From: Streptomyces canus
GTDB lineage: Bacteria; Actinomycetota; Actinomycetes; Streptomycetales; Streptomycetaceae
DNA: 64,000 bases
NCBI RefSeq assembly: GCF_041435015.1
Contig: NZ_CP107989.1
Location: 6,138,001-6,202,000 of the forward strand
Direction: 5' to 3'
Shown here: positions 44,144 through 52,895 of the stretch, piece by piece
How the letters are laid out: every line of letters begins with the position of its first letter
How positions within the stretch are numbered: position 1 is the first letter of the stretch
Made by a program: the position numbers and the translations under genes
Notes under the pieces: generated by a model
Seen by the model: only the letters and a program-made list of their open reading frames with translations
Told to the model about the DNA's origin: nothing
Database searches by the model: none

Positions 44144-45301
44144 ATGAGCACGACCGATGCCGCCGTAGCGGCGATCAGACTGACCGAGGACGAACTGCAT
44201 CCGTACATCTCGCATGTGTCGACCCGCCGCTGGCTCAGCGGCCCCGGACTGCCCGGCGAAAGCGACCTGTTCACCTTCGAGGAGCTGCGCCGCGAGGGCC
44301 TGCGGACGGTCGCGGACGCGACGGCCGACCCGGGCGGGCGGCTCAGCCAGGAGTTGTGCGACCAGCTGGTGATCGGCGGGCTGACGGATCTGCAGGGCAG
44401 GGAGCGGGAGTCGGTCCTGCTCGACGGCGTCACGGGCGAGGTCTCGACGACGGCGTTCTTCCACGCCCGCCCGGACCTGATGGACCGCACCCCGCTGGCC
44501 CCCTCTCTGCCCACCCTGGTCCGCTTCGCGACGGCGACGGACGAACTGACCGAGGTGCGCGGCCAGTTCGCGGCGTACGCCGGCCGCTTCGGTCCCACGG
44601 CCGTGGAGGACGCGACGCGTCAGCTGCTGACGGTGTTCGAGGAGGGCACGGGCGGCGAGGTGCCGACGTTCTGGAAGATCGCGGCCCTGATCCGCCCCCT
44701 GGCCCTGGTGGCGGGTCCGGGCACGGCGTCCGGCCTGGCCCTGGACCTCCCGCCGCGCCTGCTGGACCAGGAGTTCGGCCGCAGCCACGTCGTCCGCTTC
44801 GAGGACATCGACTTCCCGTCCACGCTCACGCACGCCCCGACCCGCCGCTTCCTGGCGGAGACGGGCCTGCCCGAGGACGGCGTCCTCTTCCACACCGACC
44901 CGGACGCCCCGCTGCCGACCCTCGCCGAGCACCGGGCCGAGCAGCTGGTCGCCCTCCCGCCCCGCGCCGAACACCTGATCGTCCTCGGCCACCTGATCGA
45001 GGACAACACCCTCGTGGTCGACGGCGAGACGGGCGCGGTCCTGAACTGGAGCGAGCGGGAAGCGACCCTCCACCCCCTCAACACGGACATCTCCACCCTC
45101 GCCTTCACCCTCTGGCTCCTGCACCGGGAGCGCCAGATAGACGAGTCGCTCGCCCACGAGCTGACGAACACGCTGTACGTCCAGGTCGCCAAGACGATGG
45201 TCCGCGCCCTGTCCACCATCGACCCGACGGGCACGACGACGGACGCCGACTGGCACTACTGGACGGAGCTGTTCCAGGACGAGGTGGGCGGCGTGCTCTG
45301 A
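44144..45301 (+). CDS. SUKH-4 family immunity-like protein, two tandem domains
   Basis: 385 residues. Two related halves are visible: [20 protein letters not shown] near residue 25 and [20 protein letters not shown] near residue 230, each followed by an LxLGxL/I..LVxDGxTGxV segment (VIGGLTDLQ...[30 protein letters not shown]). This is the SUKH-4 pattern; SUKH proteins are immunity proteins of polymorphic toxin systems. No toxin gene is adjacent. GGGGGA precedes the ATG. The 3' end overlaps the convergent gene by 46 bp. Confidence 0.82.
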   Translation: MSTTDAAVAAIRLTEDELHPYISHVSTRRWLSGPGLPGESDLFTFEELRREGLRTVADATADPGGRLSQELCDQLVIGGLTDLQGRERESVLLDGVTGEVSTTAFFHARPDLMDRTPLAPSLPTLVRFATATDELTEVRGQFAAYAGRFGPTAVEDATRQLLTVFEEGTGGEVPTFWKIAALIRPLALVAGPGTASGLALDLPPRLLDQEFGRSHVVRFEDIDFPSTLTHAPTRRFLAETGLPEDGVLFHTDPDAPLPTLAEHRAEQLVALPPRAEHLIVLGHLIEDNTLVVDGETGAVLNWSEREATLHPLNTDISTLAFTLWLLHRERQIDESLAHELTNTLYVQVAKTMVRALSTIDPTGTTTDADWHYWTELFQDEVGGVL

Positions 45302-45864
45302 CCGACCGCGCGGCGCAGGGTCGCCGAGAGGTGATGCTGCAAGGGCTGCCCGACCGCCGCGAGGTCATGGACGAACGTGAACGTGTCGGCGTCGCCGTCG
45401 CCCAGGGTGTAGCGGCGACGGGTGGCGGTCACGTCCTTGGCGGTGGGGGTGAGAGCGACGGAGTGCGTGGAGAGATCGACCGCGCCCTCTCCCGCATGCC
45501 CGACCAGGATCTCGGTGATGCCGGTGGGCTGGGTGACCAGTGCCTCCACCCGGCCGTCCGCCTGAAGCCGCCACCACCCGCTCTCCCGGGCCGCGGGCCG
45601 CAACGGCGCCCCGTCCCCGTCGAGCAGCCAGGCCCGCGCCTCGTACCGGAGAAAGGGACGCCCGTCGTGTCGGAAGCTGACCTCCTGCGCGTAAGCGAAG
45701 TCGCCGTCGAGCGTCGGATACCCACCTCGGCCCCGCCCCCGCCACGCCCCCAGAAACCCGAGCACGGGCTCGAGCAGCGGATGCGGCCCAGGCGCGTCAT
45801 CCGCCCCCAGGGCATCGGGAAAGGGAGGCTCCGCCACACTCTCGACCACGCCCGCACTCCTCAC
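45256..45864 (-). CDS. Nitrobindin-like heme-binding beta-barrel (FABP family)
   Basis: 202 residues. The nitrobindin signature GxWxGxG is seen in [15 protein letters not shown] (about 38-52). [20 protein letters not shown] and [20 protein letters not shown] are barrel strands. Bacterial nitrobindins bind heme in a 10-strand barrel and isomerise peroxynitrite; the proximal His is not assigned here. GTG start at 45864. Confidence 0.87.
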   Translation of the reverse strand: MRSAGVVESVAEPPFPDALGADDAPGPHPLLEPVLGFLGAWRGRGRGGYPTLDGDFAYAQEVSFRHDGRPFLRYEARAWLLDGDGAPLRPAARESGWWRLQADGRVEALVTQPTGITEILVGHAGEGAVDLSTHSVALTPTAKDVTATRRRYTLGDGDADTFTFVHDLAAVGQPLQHHLSATLRRAVGQSTPPTSSWNSSVQ

Positions 45865-45908
45865 TCACGACCACTACCGCCCGCAAGCCTAGAACGCGGC
45901 ACAGCGGA

Positions 45909-45942
45909 AGGGGCGGCATCCAGTACGGGATGCCGCCCCTTC
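45909..45942 (-). terminator. Terminator of the chromosomal tRNA gene
   Basis: AAGGGGCGGCATCC and GGATGCCGCCCCTT form a perfect 14-bp stem with a 6-nt loop, 13 bp downstream of the tRNA 3' end on the minus strand. Confidence 0.9.
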
Positions 45943-45954
45943 ACCACACCAGAG

Positions 45955-45995
45955 GCCGTGGCGGGAATCGAACCCGCGTAACTCGCTTTGCAGGT
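45955..45995 (-). other. att site: 3' half of tRNA-Cys (GCA)
   Basis: On the minus strand the sequence runs CCTGCAAAGCGAG (anticodon loop CTGCAAA with anticodon GCA and 3' anticodon stem), then the T-arm GCGGG-TTCGATT-CCCGC (45962-45978), then the 3' acceptor strand CACGGCC and discriminator T, as in tRNA-Cys. The 5' half is absent: the sequence before the anticodon loop does not pair with GCGAG, and no GGCCGTG acceptor partner lies within 80 nt. Such half tRNAs mark the end of integrated AICE or phage elements. An intact tRNA-Cys is predicted at the other end, beyond the window. Confidence 0.82.
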
Positions 45996-46215
45996 TTGTC
46001 CGGGCTGGTCAGGGCGCGATCTGAACGGGTTCGGCGATGTTCAGACCCGTACGGATGCTGGGCCCGAAGGGGCTCGGTGTACGGGTCCGAACGGCCGTGT
46101 ACGGCGACGAACGAGACGGAAAGTGAGACGGACGAACGGGACTCCGAACCGTGAACACGGCCTGGACCTCTGGGCCGGCGGAGGATGTGAGAGCTGCCCT
46201 CGCTAGGGCTGCCCC

Positions 46216-46332
46216 CAACACGCCTTCCAACTGTCCGTGCGGCCGAACGGGGGCGTCTGTGGGAGTTCGCGCGGCAGGTCAGAGGGTGTGTGTACGGTCG
46301 CGGCCGTCGGCGCACTAGACAAAGACCACGAC
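46216..46332 (+). repeat. Direct repeat copy 1 flanking NTPase cargo
   Basis: CAACACGCCTTCCAACTGTC through CGGCAGGTCAG to GACAAAGACCA matches 49057-49186 in the same orientation at roughly 80% identity. No gene is seen between the att site and this repeat (46003-46215), which also contains scattered GTGTACGG motifs. Confidence 0.8.
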
Positions 46333-46575
46333 TAAGGAGGGGCAGGTCGAGTTACTGAGATCAGGCGCGAGAGTCGGCGCCGACGAACTTTGTCCCTGGT
46401 GGTCGCCCAGCGAACGCGAACCCGTGGCCCACAACTGCGTGAGGTCGATCCGCAGGCGCCCGTAAAGGGCGCCTAGCGGGCTGTCGTACCCGCTCCCGTC
46501 ACAGTGCTCGTGGTCGCCAGCCGCGTCACCTCGTGCGACCTTGCTGTTGCCGCAGGTTAGATACAGCTCCGGCAT
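46315..46575 (-). CDS. Small hypothetical protein (uncertain)
   Basis: 86 residues starting MPELYLTCGNSKVARGDAAG. The N-terminal half looks protein-like, with a Cys and His near LTCGN and DHEHCDG that might bind metal. The C-terminal part overlaps the direct repeat and ends in SLVVVFV. It is divergent from the NTPase. No family recognised. Confidence 0.35.
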   Translation of the reverse strand: MPELYLTCGNSKVARGDAAGDHEHCDGSGYDSPLGALYGRLRIDLTQLWATGSRSLGDHQGQSSSAPTLAPDLSNSTCPSLVVVFV

Positions 46576-46645
46576 GGCATGCCTCCGCGTTCGACTTGCC
46601 GAGAAGAGCCCCACGACGGCGGCAACTTGCGGCACAGTTACTCAC

Positions 46646-48931
46646 ATGAGATGGCGCGGCAAACGGGTTTGGCTCTCACTCCTCGGACCTCTCTTCTTCG
46701 TTACTTTCTTCACCGCAGGGCCGGGATTGCTGAAGGAAGTCGTGACGAGCCCTCCCTCTTGGCTAACCCCATTGGTGGCAGCACTCGGTGGCAGTGTGCT
46801 ACTCATAGCCACACCGCTCCTTCAATCTCGTGTCGATGTCATAAGACGGAAAGACCAGCAACTGGACGAACAGGACAGTACGCGTGAGGCCGTACTCCAA
46901 CGGCTGGTGGGGGAGAGATCTGATTTCCCACTCGTCAGTGACGTCAACGATCGCGCTGTGCTAGGGATTCATCCAGCCATTCCACTCCCCGCAGGCTCAG
47001 GCAGCTCGCTCTCTTCCGAACTGCCTAGCTATATATCGCGTGACGTTGACGCAGACCTTCATACAGCGCTCCGCGCGAAACGAGCAACAGGCGGGTTCAT
47101 CGTCCTGGTCGGGCGTGCTGCTTCCGGAAAGACCAGATGTGCGTACGAGTCAGTTAAGGCAGTCCTGCCGGATTGGCGGCTCTGTATGCCCAGTGGGTTC
47201 GAGTCGCTCAAAACGCTGATCGAAGCTTCCGTTGATTTGGATCAGACGGTCATCTGGTTGGACGAAGTGCAGAAATTTATAGGACCAGGGAAACTGGAAT
47301 CTGAGTTCATGCGCCGACTGCTGTTCAATAGAAGCGAGCCTGTGATCATAATGGGGACGATTTGGCCCAATAATTACTCAAGGCTGCGCTCTCGATTGAC
47401 TGACGAAAACTATGAAGATCCGAATCGAGACGCCCGCGAAATACTTGACTTGGCCACACGTTTCGAGATCGCAGAATTTAGTGCAGACGAGCGTGAGCGG
47501 GCCGAACGTGTCGCAGATATTGATCCGCGTATACGTGAGGCCATGTCAAATGAATCAGAAGCGAGTCTAACTGAGATCCTTTCCGCCACACCGGAACTCG
47601 TACACCGTTGGCAATATGGAGACAATGACCTTGGGCGGCTGGTGATTACGGCCGCGATTATGGCCCGGGTGTGTGGCTGCGGAGAACCAATTCCTGCACA
47701 ACAGCTTCAGGAAGTCACGCAGGTTCTGATGAGTGGCCGTCAGCGAGCACATGCATCTGAGGGTTGGTTTGAGGAGGCCGTGACCTGGGCGTGCGAACCC
47801 ACACGGGGAGCCATCTCAGCGCTGGCTCCGTACGCGGAAACCGTTGGCTCGTTCGACGGATATACGGTTAGTGATGTCCTTGCTCAGCATGCAATCGAAT
47901 CCAGCGAGGTCAAGGAGAGGGTATCCGATAAGATTTGGGATATTCTAATTTCTACCGCAGCTCCGGCTGCATGCCTGTCGATCCTCATGGAATCCATCAA
48001 GGCTGGAAATATGAGTGCGGCGGCAAAGGCGGCTGATCGATGTGCGGAAATTAATTTGACGCCTGCCATATGGGTCTGGGCCACGACACTTGAGCGTGCC
48101 GGGCAAGAAGAGAAAGCTCTTGAATGGTGGATGCGCGCGGCGCAGGATGACGGATCGATCCCAGGTAGCGCACTGCTTTCTGCCACTTCAGTCGGATTGT
48201 TGTTGTTTAAAATGCAACGGCTTGAGGAGGCGGATTTCTGGCTTCGGGACGCAGCCGAGCGAGGAAATTCCAACGCCATGGGCGGGTACGGCATGTCATT
48301 GCTTCAGCAAGGAAAGACCGAAGAGGGCATACGCTGGAGTCGTCTAAGTGCGGAGGCGGGGAACCTTCTGTCGGCCGGTAATCTTGGGCGAACGCTGGCG
48401 TCGCTAGACCGTACCGAAGAGGCTGAGTATTGGCTGCGTAAGGCAGCAGAAGAGGACATACTGGATTCTCAGGCGGACTTGGGTTTCTTGTTGGGCCGTA
48501 CCCCAGACAAGCGGGCGGAAGCTCTAATCTGGCTGCGTAGAGCAGCCGATTCGGAGAATATAAGGGCAATGGTCGCGCTGGGCCTTTTGTTGGGCGAGGA
48601 CGGTAACAAGGAGGGACGAATCTGGTTGCAGCGAGCGGCAGAGCAAGGGGATGTAACCGGGATTGTTGGCCTTGGTGTCATGGCAGTCGAAGATGGGGAT
48701 GCGCATTCAGCGGAAATGTGGTTTCGGGAGGCTGCTGAAAAAGGCCATCCGGTAGCCATCGCGGAGTTGGTGAAAATCCTTCACTCATCTGGCAGAGCAG
48801 AGGAGGCCGAACGTTGGGGGCAGCAAGTCACCGATTCTGACAGGCCAGGTACCATTCAGCCCGTGATCGAGGGTCGCGCTGTAGGTGAGATCCCGCCGCC
48901 AATGCCTGTGGAAGAGCCTGGAACCTCATAG
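46646..48931 (+). CDS. Membrane-anchored STAND-like NTPase with Sel1/TPR repeats
   Basis: 761 residues, unlike its surroundings in base and codon use (many A/T-ending codons). Two N-terminal membrane helices (about 8-25 and 39-58), then a P-loop NTPase: Walker A GRAASGKT (156-163) and Walker B TVIWLDE (201-207). A helical module with a WQYGDNDLGR segment follows, and from about 480 to 740 there are repeated A..GN..A...LG/W...AAE.G motifs of Sel1/TPR type (WLRDAAERGN, WLRKAAEEDI, WLRRAADSEN, WLQRAAEQGD, WFREAAEKGH). The layout (anchor, switch ATPase, sensor repeats) resembles STAND sensors, including anti-phage ones. The function is not established. No clear ribosome-binding site precedes the ATG; it may be leaderless. 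Confidence 0.8.
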   Translation: MRWRGKRVWLSLLGPLFFVTFFTAGPGLLKEVVTSPPSWLTPLVAALGGSVLLIATPLLQSRVDVIRRKDQQLDEQDSTREAVLQRLVGERSDFPLVSDVNDRAVLGIHPAIPLPAGSGSSLSSELPSYISRDVDADLHTALRAKRATGGFIVLVGRAASGKTRCAYESVKAVLPDWRLCMPSGFESLKTLIEASVDLDQTVIWLDEVQKFIGPGKLESEFMRRLLFNRSEPVIIMGTIWPNNYSRLRSRLTDENYEDPNRDAREILDLATRFEIAEFSADERERAERVADIDPRIREAMSNESEASLTEILSATPELVHRWQYGDNDLGRLVITAAIMARVCGCGEPIPAQQLQEVTQVLMSGRQRAHASEGWFEEAVTWACEPTRGAISALAPYAETVGSFDGYTVSDVLAQHAIESSEVKERVSDKIWDILISTAAPAACLSILMESIKAGNMSAAAKAADRCAEINLTPAIWVWATTLERAGQEEKALEWWMRAAQDDGSIPGSALLSATSVGLLLFKMQRLEEADFWLRDAAERGNSNAMGGYGMSLLQQGKTEEGIRWSRLSAEAGNLLSAGNLGRTLASLDRTEEAEYWLRKAAEEDILDSQADLGFLLGRTPDKRAEALIWLRRAADSENIRAMVALGLLLGEDGNKEGRIWLQRAAEQGDVTGIVGLGVMAVEDGDAHSAEMWFREAAEKGHPVAIAELVKILHSSGRAEEAERWGQQVTDSDRPGTIQPVIEGRAVGEIPPPMPVEEPGTS

Positions 48932-49056
48932 TGGGGTTGCGCGCCTCGCGCGGCAGCTCGGGCAGTGTCTGCTACGAGCGTTGGCCGGCTAGGCGTCCCA
49001 GGCAGATTCGAGCAGGTGACGGCCGTCATGAGCGCGCACGTGAGGCGCGGTCGCGG

Positions 49057-49186
49057 CAACACGCTTTCCAACTGTCCGCATGACCGTACGGGGGCGTGCG
49101 TGGAGGTTCACGCGGCAGGTCAGACGGGGTGCGTGTACGGCGGTGAACGGTGGTGTACGTCAGCGCACCGGACAAAGACCAGGACA
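49057..49186 (+). repeat. Direct repeat copy 2 flanking NTPase cargo
   Basis: Same orientation as 46216-46332, starting CAACACGCTTTCCAACTGTC and ending GACAAAGACCAGGAC, with an insertion of about 15 bp. The remainder of 48932-49383 holds no gene that I can support. Confidence 0.8.
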
Positions 49187-49383
49187 ACGAACGGCTCAGG
49201 GGCTAGCCCTCAGCGGAGGCGCGGGGGGCAAGGCTGACGAGCCCCGCCCCGGTATTGAGTCCCCATAGAGAAGCCCTGCGTGACTCGACGTCAACCCACC
49301 CCTTGACCAGGGTCTCGCCGAGAAGTAGCCACCTAGGCCCTTCTACATGGCAGAGACGCAGCGACACCAAGAGCGGGTGAGCG

Positions 49384-49575
49384 ATGTTCAGACCAGGAGA
49401 CCTCTGCTGGCACAGGGACACAGGCATACGGGATACCGGCCTGGTGGTCTACGTGGACACCCGAGCCGGCGACGGTTACGCGTACACGGTCCTGTGGAGC
49501 GACCTGAGCACCGACACTCACCACCAGGACCAGCTAGGGCCGTTCACCGCACCACGGACCGCACAGGGGCTCTGA
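49384..49575 (+). CDS. Small hypothetical protein
   Basis: 63 residues: MFRPGDLCWHRDTGIRDTGL, then VVYVDTRAGDGYAYTVLWSD. It looks like a small SH3/KOW-like beta protein (FxPGDLxxxRD...GxVV motif, then a strand ending VLWSD). Followed 41 bp later by a zinc-ribbon gene. Small proteins of this kind are common in streptomycete integrative elements. Function unknown. Confidence 0.6.
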   Translation: MFRPGDLCWHRDTGIRDTGLVVYVDTRAGDGYAYTVLWSDLSTDTHHQDQLGPFTAPRTAQGL

Positions 49576-49616
49576 CCCGAAAGGCCAAACCCCGCAGGTA
49601 GACCTACCGTGGAGCC

Positions 49617-49808
49617 ATGACGGAACAGCGAGAGTTCACCGATGCAGAGCGGGACGCCTACAGGTCACCGTGCCCCGAGTGCGGCCGTCCCCGAGAGGTC
49701 GAGTGGGTCACCGCCGCCACGTTCGGGGAGACAGTGCACCTGGTGTCGTTCGAGACATGCCGCAACCCCAAGTGCCCTGAGAGCCCTGAGTACGAGCCCA
49801 ACGGCTGA
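49617..49808 (+). CDS. Small zinc-ribbon protein
   Basis: 63 residues with CPECGRP near residue 19 and CRNPKC near residue 48, a four-Cys zinc ribbon (C-x2-C...C-x4-C). The acidic N-terminus reads TEQREFTDAERDAY. ATG start. Probably nucleic-acid or protein binding; function unknown. Confidence 0.65.
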   Translation: MTEQREFTDAERDAYRSPCPECGRPREVEWVTAATFGETVHLVSFETCRNPKCPESPEYEPNG

Positions 49809-50017
49809 GCCCCAACAGGAAAGGCCATACGGGGCCCTGAGCCGCCCTCAGCCGCCTCCTGGTCCAACTCCACGTTGCTCCCCCGAGAGCCGCCCTGAAG
49901 CCCCCTCAGGGCTCTGCGCCGTGCCCACAGCCCCGAACCGCTGAGATGGCGGGCCTGTGACCAATGGCTATCTGCCGCGTAATGGCTAACCACGCATGGC
50001 ATAGCAAAGAGCCCCGC

Positions 50018-50280
50018 CTACTTGTCATCCCCGACAGTGTGGCTCTCCATGATCTCTCCGACCTCATCCGCGATATACCAAACGTCGCTAGGGATCAGTG
50101 GGCTACGAACTACACGCCCGTTGGACAGCAGTACACGGAGCCTCATACGCATACCCTTCTCTGGCATAGCGCTTCGAGGGACGCTGTATCGGTAGGTGGT
50201 TCCGTCCAGCGCGGGAACTATGGGTGGCTCGTACGAAGGGAACCCACGTTCAAAGCGTTTGGGTCTGGTGCAGCTTTGGG
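50018..50280 (-). pseudogene. 3' part of IS-split membrane protein gene
   Basis: About 87 codons: ...RFERGFPSYEPPIVPALDGT..., MRLRVLLSNGRVVRSPLIPS, ending ESHTVGDDK. It matches the C-terminal third of the neighbouring paralogue at 51809-52471 (LTFRITLANGREVNSRP), so it is the severed end of the gene whose 5' part lies at 51508-51806. A/T-richer than the genome. Confidence 0.75.
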
Positions 50281-50292
50281 TGACAGGTTCGG

Positions 50293-51171
50293 TCACGCGG
50301 CCTGGAGAGCCGGTGTGGTCATGACGCTCTCGAATTCGACGGGGGTCAGCCGGCCGAGCGAGGCTTGTCTGCGGCGCCGGTGGTAGGTCCTCTCGATCCA
50401 GGTCACGATCGCAATCCGCAGTTCCTCGCGGGTGGCCCACGATCGACGGTCGAGGACGTTCTTCTGCAGCAGGCTGAAGAAGGACTCCATGGCCGCGTTG
50501 TCGCCTGCCGCCCCGACCCTCCCTATCGAACCGACGATCCGGTGACGATCGAGCGCCCGGACGAACTTCCGTGACCGGAACTGCGACCCGCGATCGCTGT
50601 GCAGAATGCACCCGTCGACGTGTCCACGCCGGGCGACAGCGTTGTTGAGGGCTGTGACGGCCAGGCGGGACTTCATCCGCGTGTCCATCGAGTAGCCGAC
50701 GATCCTTTTGCTGAAGACATCCTTGATCGCACAGAGATACAACTTGCCTTCGCCGGTGGCGTGTTCGGTGATGTCGGCGAGCCACAGCCGGTTCGGGCCA
50801 ACCGCGGTGAAGTCACGGCGGACCAGGTCGTCGTGCACCGGCGGGCCGGCCTTCTTGGCCTTGCCGCGCTTCTTGCCGAACACGCTCCACCAGCGGTTGT
50901 CCCGGCAGATTCGCCACGCGGTCCGGTCCGCCATCACGGCCCCGGCACCGCGCGCTTCGTCTGCCAGGAAGCGGTAGCCGAACTCCGGGTCGTCACGGTG
51001 CGCGTCGAACAGCGCGTTCGCGCGGTACGCCTCCTCCAGCATGGCATCGGTCACCGGCTGGTCCAGCCAGCGGTAGTAGGGCTGCCTGGCGAGCTTCAGC
51101 ACCCGGCACGCAACCGTGACGGGCACCCCGTCCCCGGCCAGCTCCTTCACGAGCGGGTAGATCCTTTTCCC
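50293..51171 (-). CDS. IS3-family transposase OrfB (DDE integrase), made by -1 frameshift
   Basis: The frame runs from RIYPLVKELAGDGVPVTVAC through HTH_21 (FDAHRDDPEFGYRFLADEAR) to the rve core: WLADITEHATGEGKLYLCAI, HSDRGSQFRS and NAAMESFFSLLQKNVL, holding the D, D and E residues. It ends TPVEFESVMTTPALQAA. A slippery stretch (GGGAAAAGG on the minus strand, about 51163-51171) lies where the OrfA and OrfB frames overlap, so the protein is probably made as an OrfAB fusion by -1 frameshifting. All motifs look intact. Confidence 0.9.
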   Translation of the reverse strand, partial: GKRIYPLVKELAGDGVPVTVACRVLKLARQPYYRWLDQPVTDAMLEEAYRANALFDAHRDDPEFGYRFLADEARGAGAVMADRTAWRICRDNRWWSVFGKKRGKAKKAGPPVHDDLVRRDFTAVGPNRLWLADITEHATGEGKLYLCAIKDVFSKRIVGYSMDTRMKSRLAVTALNNAVARRGHVDGCILHSDRGSQFRSRKFVRALDRHRIVGSIGRVGAAGDNAAMESFFSLLQKNVLDRRSWATREELRIAIVTWIERTYHRRRRQASLGRLTPVEFESVMTTPALQAA

Positions 51172-51455
51172 GGCAGATGCGCCTGTGACAGATAGGCCGC
51201 GGCCCGCCGCAGAACCTCGTTCTCCTGCTCCAGCAGCTTGATCCGCCGACGAGCTTCCCGAAGCTCTGCGCTCTCCTGGCCGGTCGTTCCGGGCTTGGTT
51301 CCGTCGTCGATGTCCGCGCGACGCATCCACTTCCACAACGTCATCGGATGGACTCCGAAGTCGGTGGCCACCTGCTCGACCGTCACACCCGGACCGCGGT
51401 TCCTCGCGACCCGCACAACGTCCTGGCGGAACTCCTCCGGATAAGGCTTGGGCAC
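51147..51455 (-). CDS. IS3-family transposase OrfA
   Basis: 102 residues. HTH (YPEEFRQDVVRVARNRGPGV; DFGVHPMTLWKWMRRADID) and a C-terminal leucine-zipper-like helix (ELREARRRIKLLEQENEVLR). GTG start with AAGGA upstream. Overlaps OrfB with a frameshift site. Confidence 0.9.
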   Translation of the reverse strand: MPKPYPEEFRQDVVRVARNRGPGVTVEQVATDFGVHPMTLWKWMRRADIDDGTKPGTTGQESAELREARRRIKLLEQENEVLRRAAAYLSQAHLPGKGSTRS

Positions 51456-51507
51456 AGCGACATCCTTCCCACCCGCCCCACAGGGCAAGCCAGTTCAGAT
51501 GTCACCC

Positions 51508-51806
51508 GATCGTGCGGCAGACCCTTTGCCGTGAATGACATACGCCTTCCTCTTTCGCTTGGTGTAGGTCCATAGCTCAATGCGCTCAACCGATACGGGG
51601 GTTGTGCCGTCGTTGAGGAACCTCAAGATGAACACGTGTTGTTCGGTAACAACGCCTGTCTCAGATACGGCTAGACCAGTACGCCATAGCCGCACCTTAA
51701 CCTTGGGCCGTACTCGTCTGTACGTGCGGTATGAGGTGATCATGTTTAGTGAGGCGACAGCAGCACCGCCGATAGCGATACCTCGGGCCCACCAGTCAGC
51801 AGCCAT
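51508..51806 (-). pseudogene. 5' part of IS-split membrane protein gene
   Basis: About 99 codons: a membrane helix (WWARGIAIGGAAVASLNMIT), then RPKVKVRLWRTGLAVSETGV and HVFILRFLNDGTTPVSVERI. Same layout as the upstream paralogue (helix, KVKVKL, NTGAAAIGVEKAEVVAW). The frame is lost at the IS3 insertion. The start lies 2 bp from the paralogue's stop, so the two formed one operon. Confidence 0.75.
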
Positions 51807-51808
51807 AG

Positions 51809-52471
51809 CTAGTCCCCTGTCTCCCGCTGTTCTACCGATAGGTCATCGGGAATGGACTGGTTCAACGCATCTTTCGCGGATGCGACGGCTCCTCGAACCC
51901 TTTTATGCGCGTGATGAACTGTCAGTAGAAGAACTGGCCGACTATTCACCTCGCGACCATTGGCGAGAGTGATCCGAAAGGTCAACAGTCCCAGACCTCT
52001 CGACGTTGTCATTCCGACAACCTGTTTCTCTGTCATGTCTGGCAATGAGTCGAAGACGATCCAGCGAGCCCCGCCATATGCCTCAATGCGCCTTTGATCT
52101 TCCCCTTCTAGCCAAACAACTTCCGATGGCAAATATATCCACGGATTCCACGCGAAAAATCGACTGAGAAGCATTCGCCCTGGGTAGGTCAGTGCGGCTA
52201 TGAGTAGGGGAGGGCTCCAGGCTACAACCTCTGCCTTTTCCACCCCAATGGCTGCCGCTCCAGTATTGACAACGTGTACATGCCATGCCGCTCTCCATTC
52301 AGTGGGGTCATCGGGAAGATGAATTATTGGCTCATGGCGTGCACCTAGTTTGACCTTGACCTTCAGCCGTGGCCCACCTCTTCTAAAGGTGGCTAGGGAC
52401 GTCAACCAGTTGGACAGAGTGAACGCGGCGCTCGCCGAAGAGATGATGATCGCGAGGATGGGTAGCGACAT
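51809..52471 (-). CDS. Membrane-anchored beta-sandwich-like cargo protein
   Basis: 220 residues. One N-terminal helix (MSLPILAIIISSASAAFTLS), then GPRLKVKVKLGARHEPIIHL, HVHVVNTGAAAIGVEKAEVV, and a C-terminal LLTFRITLANGREVNSRPVL strand region. Alternating hydrophobic strands suggest a beta-sandwich facing outside or inside the membrane. A longer start (52549) exists but the ATG at 52471 opens directly on the helix. Paralogous to the split gene downstream. No family recognised; base composition is lower in GC than the backbone. Confidence 0.65.
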   Translation of the reverse strand: MSLPILAIIISSASAAFTLSNWLTSLATFRRGGPRLKVKVKLGARHEPIIHLPDDPTEWRAAWHVHVVNTGAAAIGVEKAEVVAWSPPLLIAALTYPGRMLLSRFFAWNPWIYLPSEVVWLEGEDQRRIEAYGGARWIVFDSLPDMTEKQVVGMTTSRGLGLLTFRITLANGREVNSRPVLLLTVHHAHKRVRGAVASAKDALNQSIPDDLSVEQRETGD

Positions 52472-52615
52472 GTGCCGATGATGCCCACAACAGGACACTC
52501 CCGACACCGATTTGAGCAACTTCAGCGCTTGGCCGGCTGACTCCCCCAACTAGCCCCGAGATAAAGCCTGGTGTCCCTCTCCGGGCATGCAGAAGCCCGA
52601 GCCTTGAACGGGCTC

Positions 52616-52852
52616 TCAGGCAGTCGGCTCGGGCTTCTCCGGGTTGGCCTTCACGTAGGCATCCCGGATCTCCTGAGCGATCCGGCCACGGTCGCTCACC
52701 TTGTGCCCCACAGACAGAGCCCACTCCCGAACCTCGGCCAGCCAATTGGCCCGAGCGGACGATGTGCCCGAGCTGGAGGCTGCGGCCGGACGCGCCGCAG
52801 AGGAGACCACTCGCTCACGGGACTTCTCAGTGAACGGCTTGAGGGCGGTCAC
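52616..52852 (-). CDS. Lsr2-like protein, C-terminal DNA-binding domain only
   Basis: 78 residues. The Lsr2 C-terminal DNA-binding motif is clear: WLAEVREWALSVGHKVSDRG, RIAQEIRDAYVKANP. The N-terminal dimerisation/oligomerisation domain of full Lsr2 (~110 residues) is missing and replaced by a Ser/Ala-rich linker. GTG start at 52852. Lsr2 silences AT-rich foreign DNA; a lone domain could compete with host Lsr2 at the AT-rich cargo or act as a local regulator. Confidence 0.7.
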   Translation of the reverse strand: MTALKPFTEKSRERVVSSAARPAAASSSGTSSARANWLAEVREWALSVGHKVSDRGRIAQEIRDAYVKANPEKPEPTA

Positions 52853-52895
52853 CAGCTTCTTGAGGGAAGCCGCGCCCGCTTTCTGTTTGCGCCGC

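Larger units (their letters stand above)
50281..51504 (-). mobile_element. IS3-family insertion sequence
   Basis: Two overlapping transposase frames on the minus strand, with ends that read GGGTGACA at the left (50278-50285) and TGTCACCC at the right (51500-51507), giving short inverted tips TGACA/TGTCA. No target duplication could be identified. It interrupts a cargo gene. Confidence 0.85.

Noticed and set aside
50275..51510. 3-4 bp target duplication of the IS3 element
   Set aside because: Flanking bases at GGGTGACA and TGTCACCC do not match directly whichever end is chosen.
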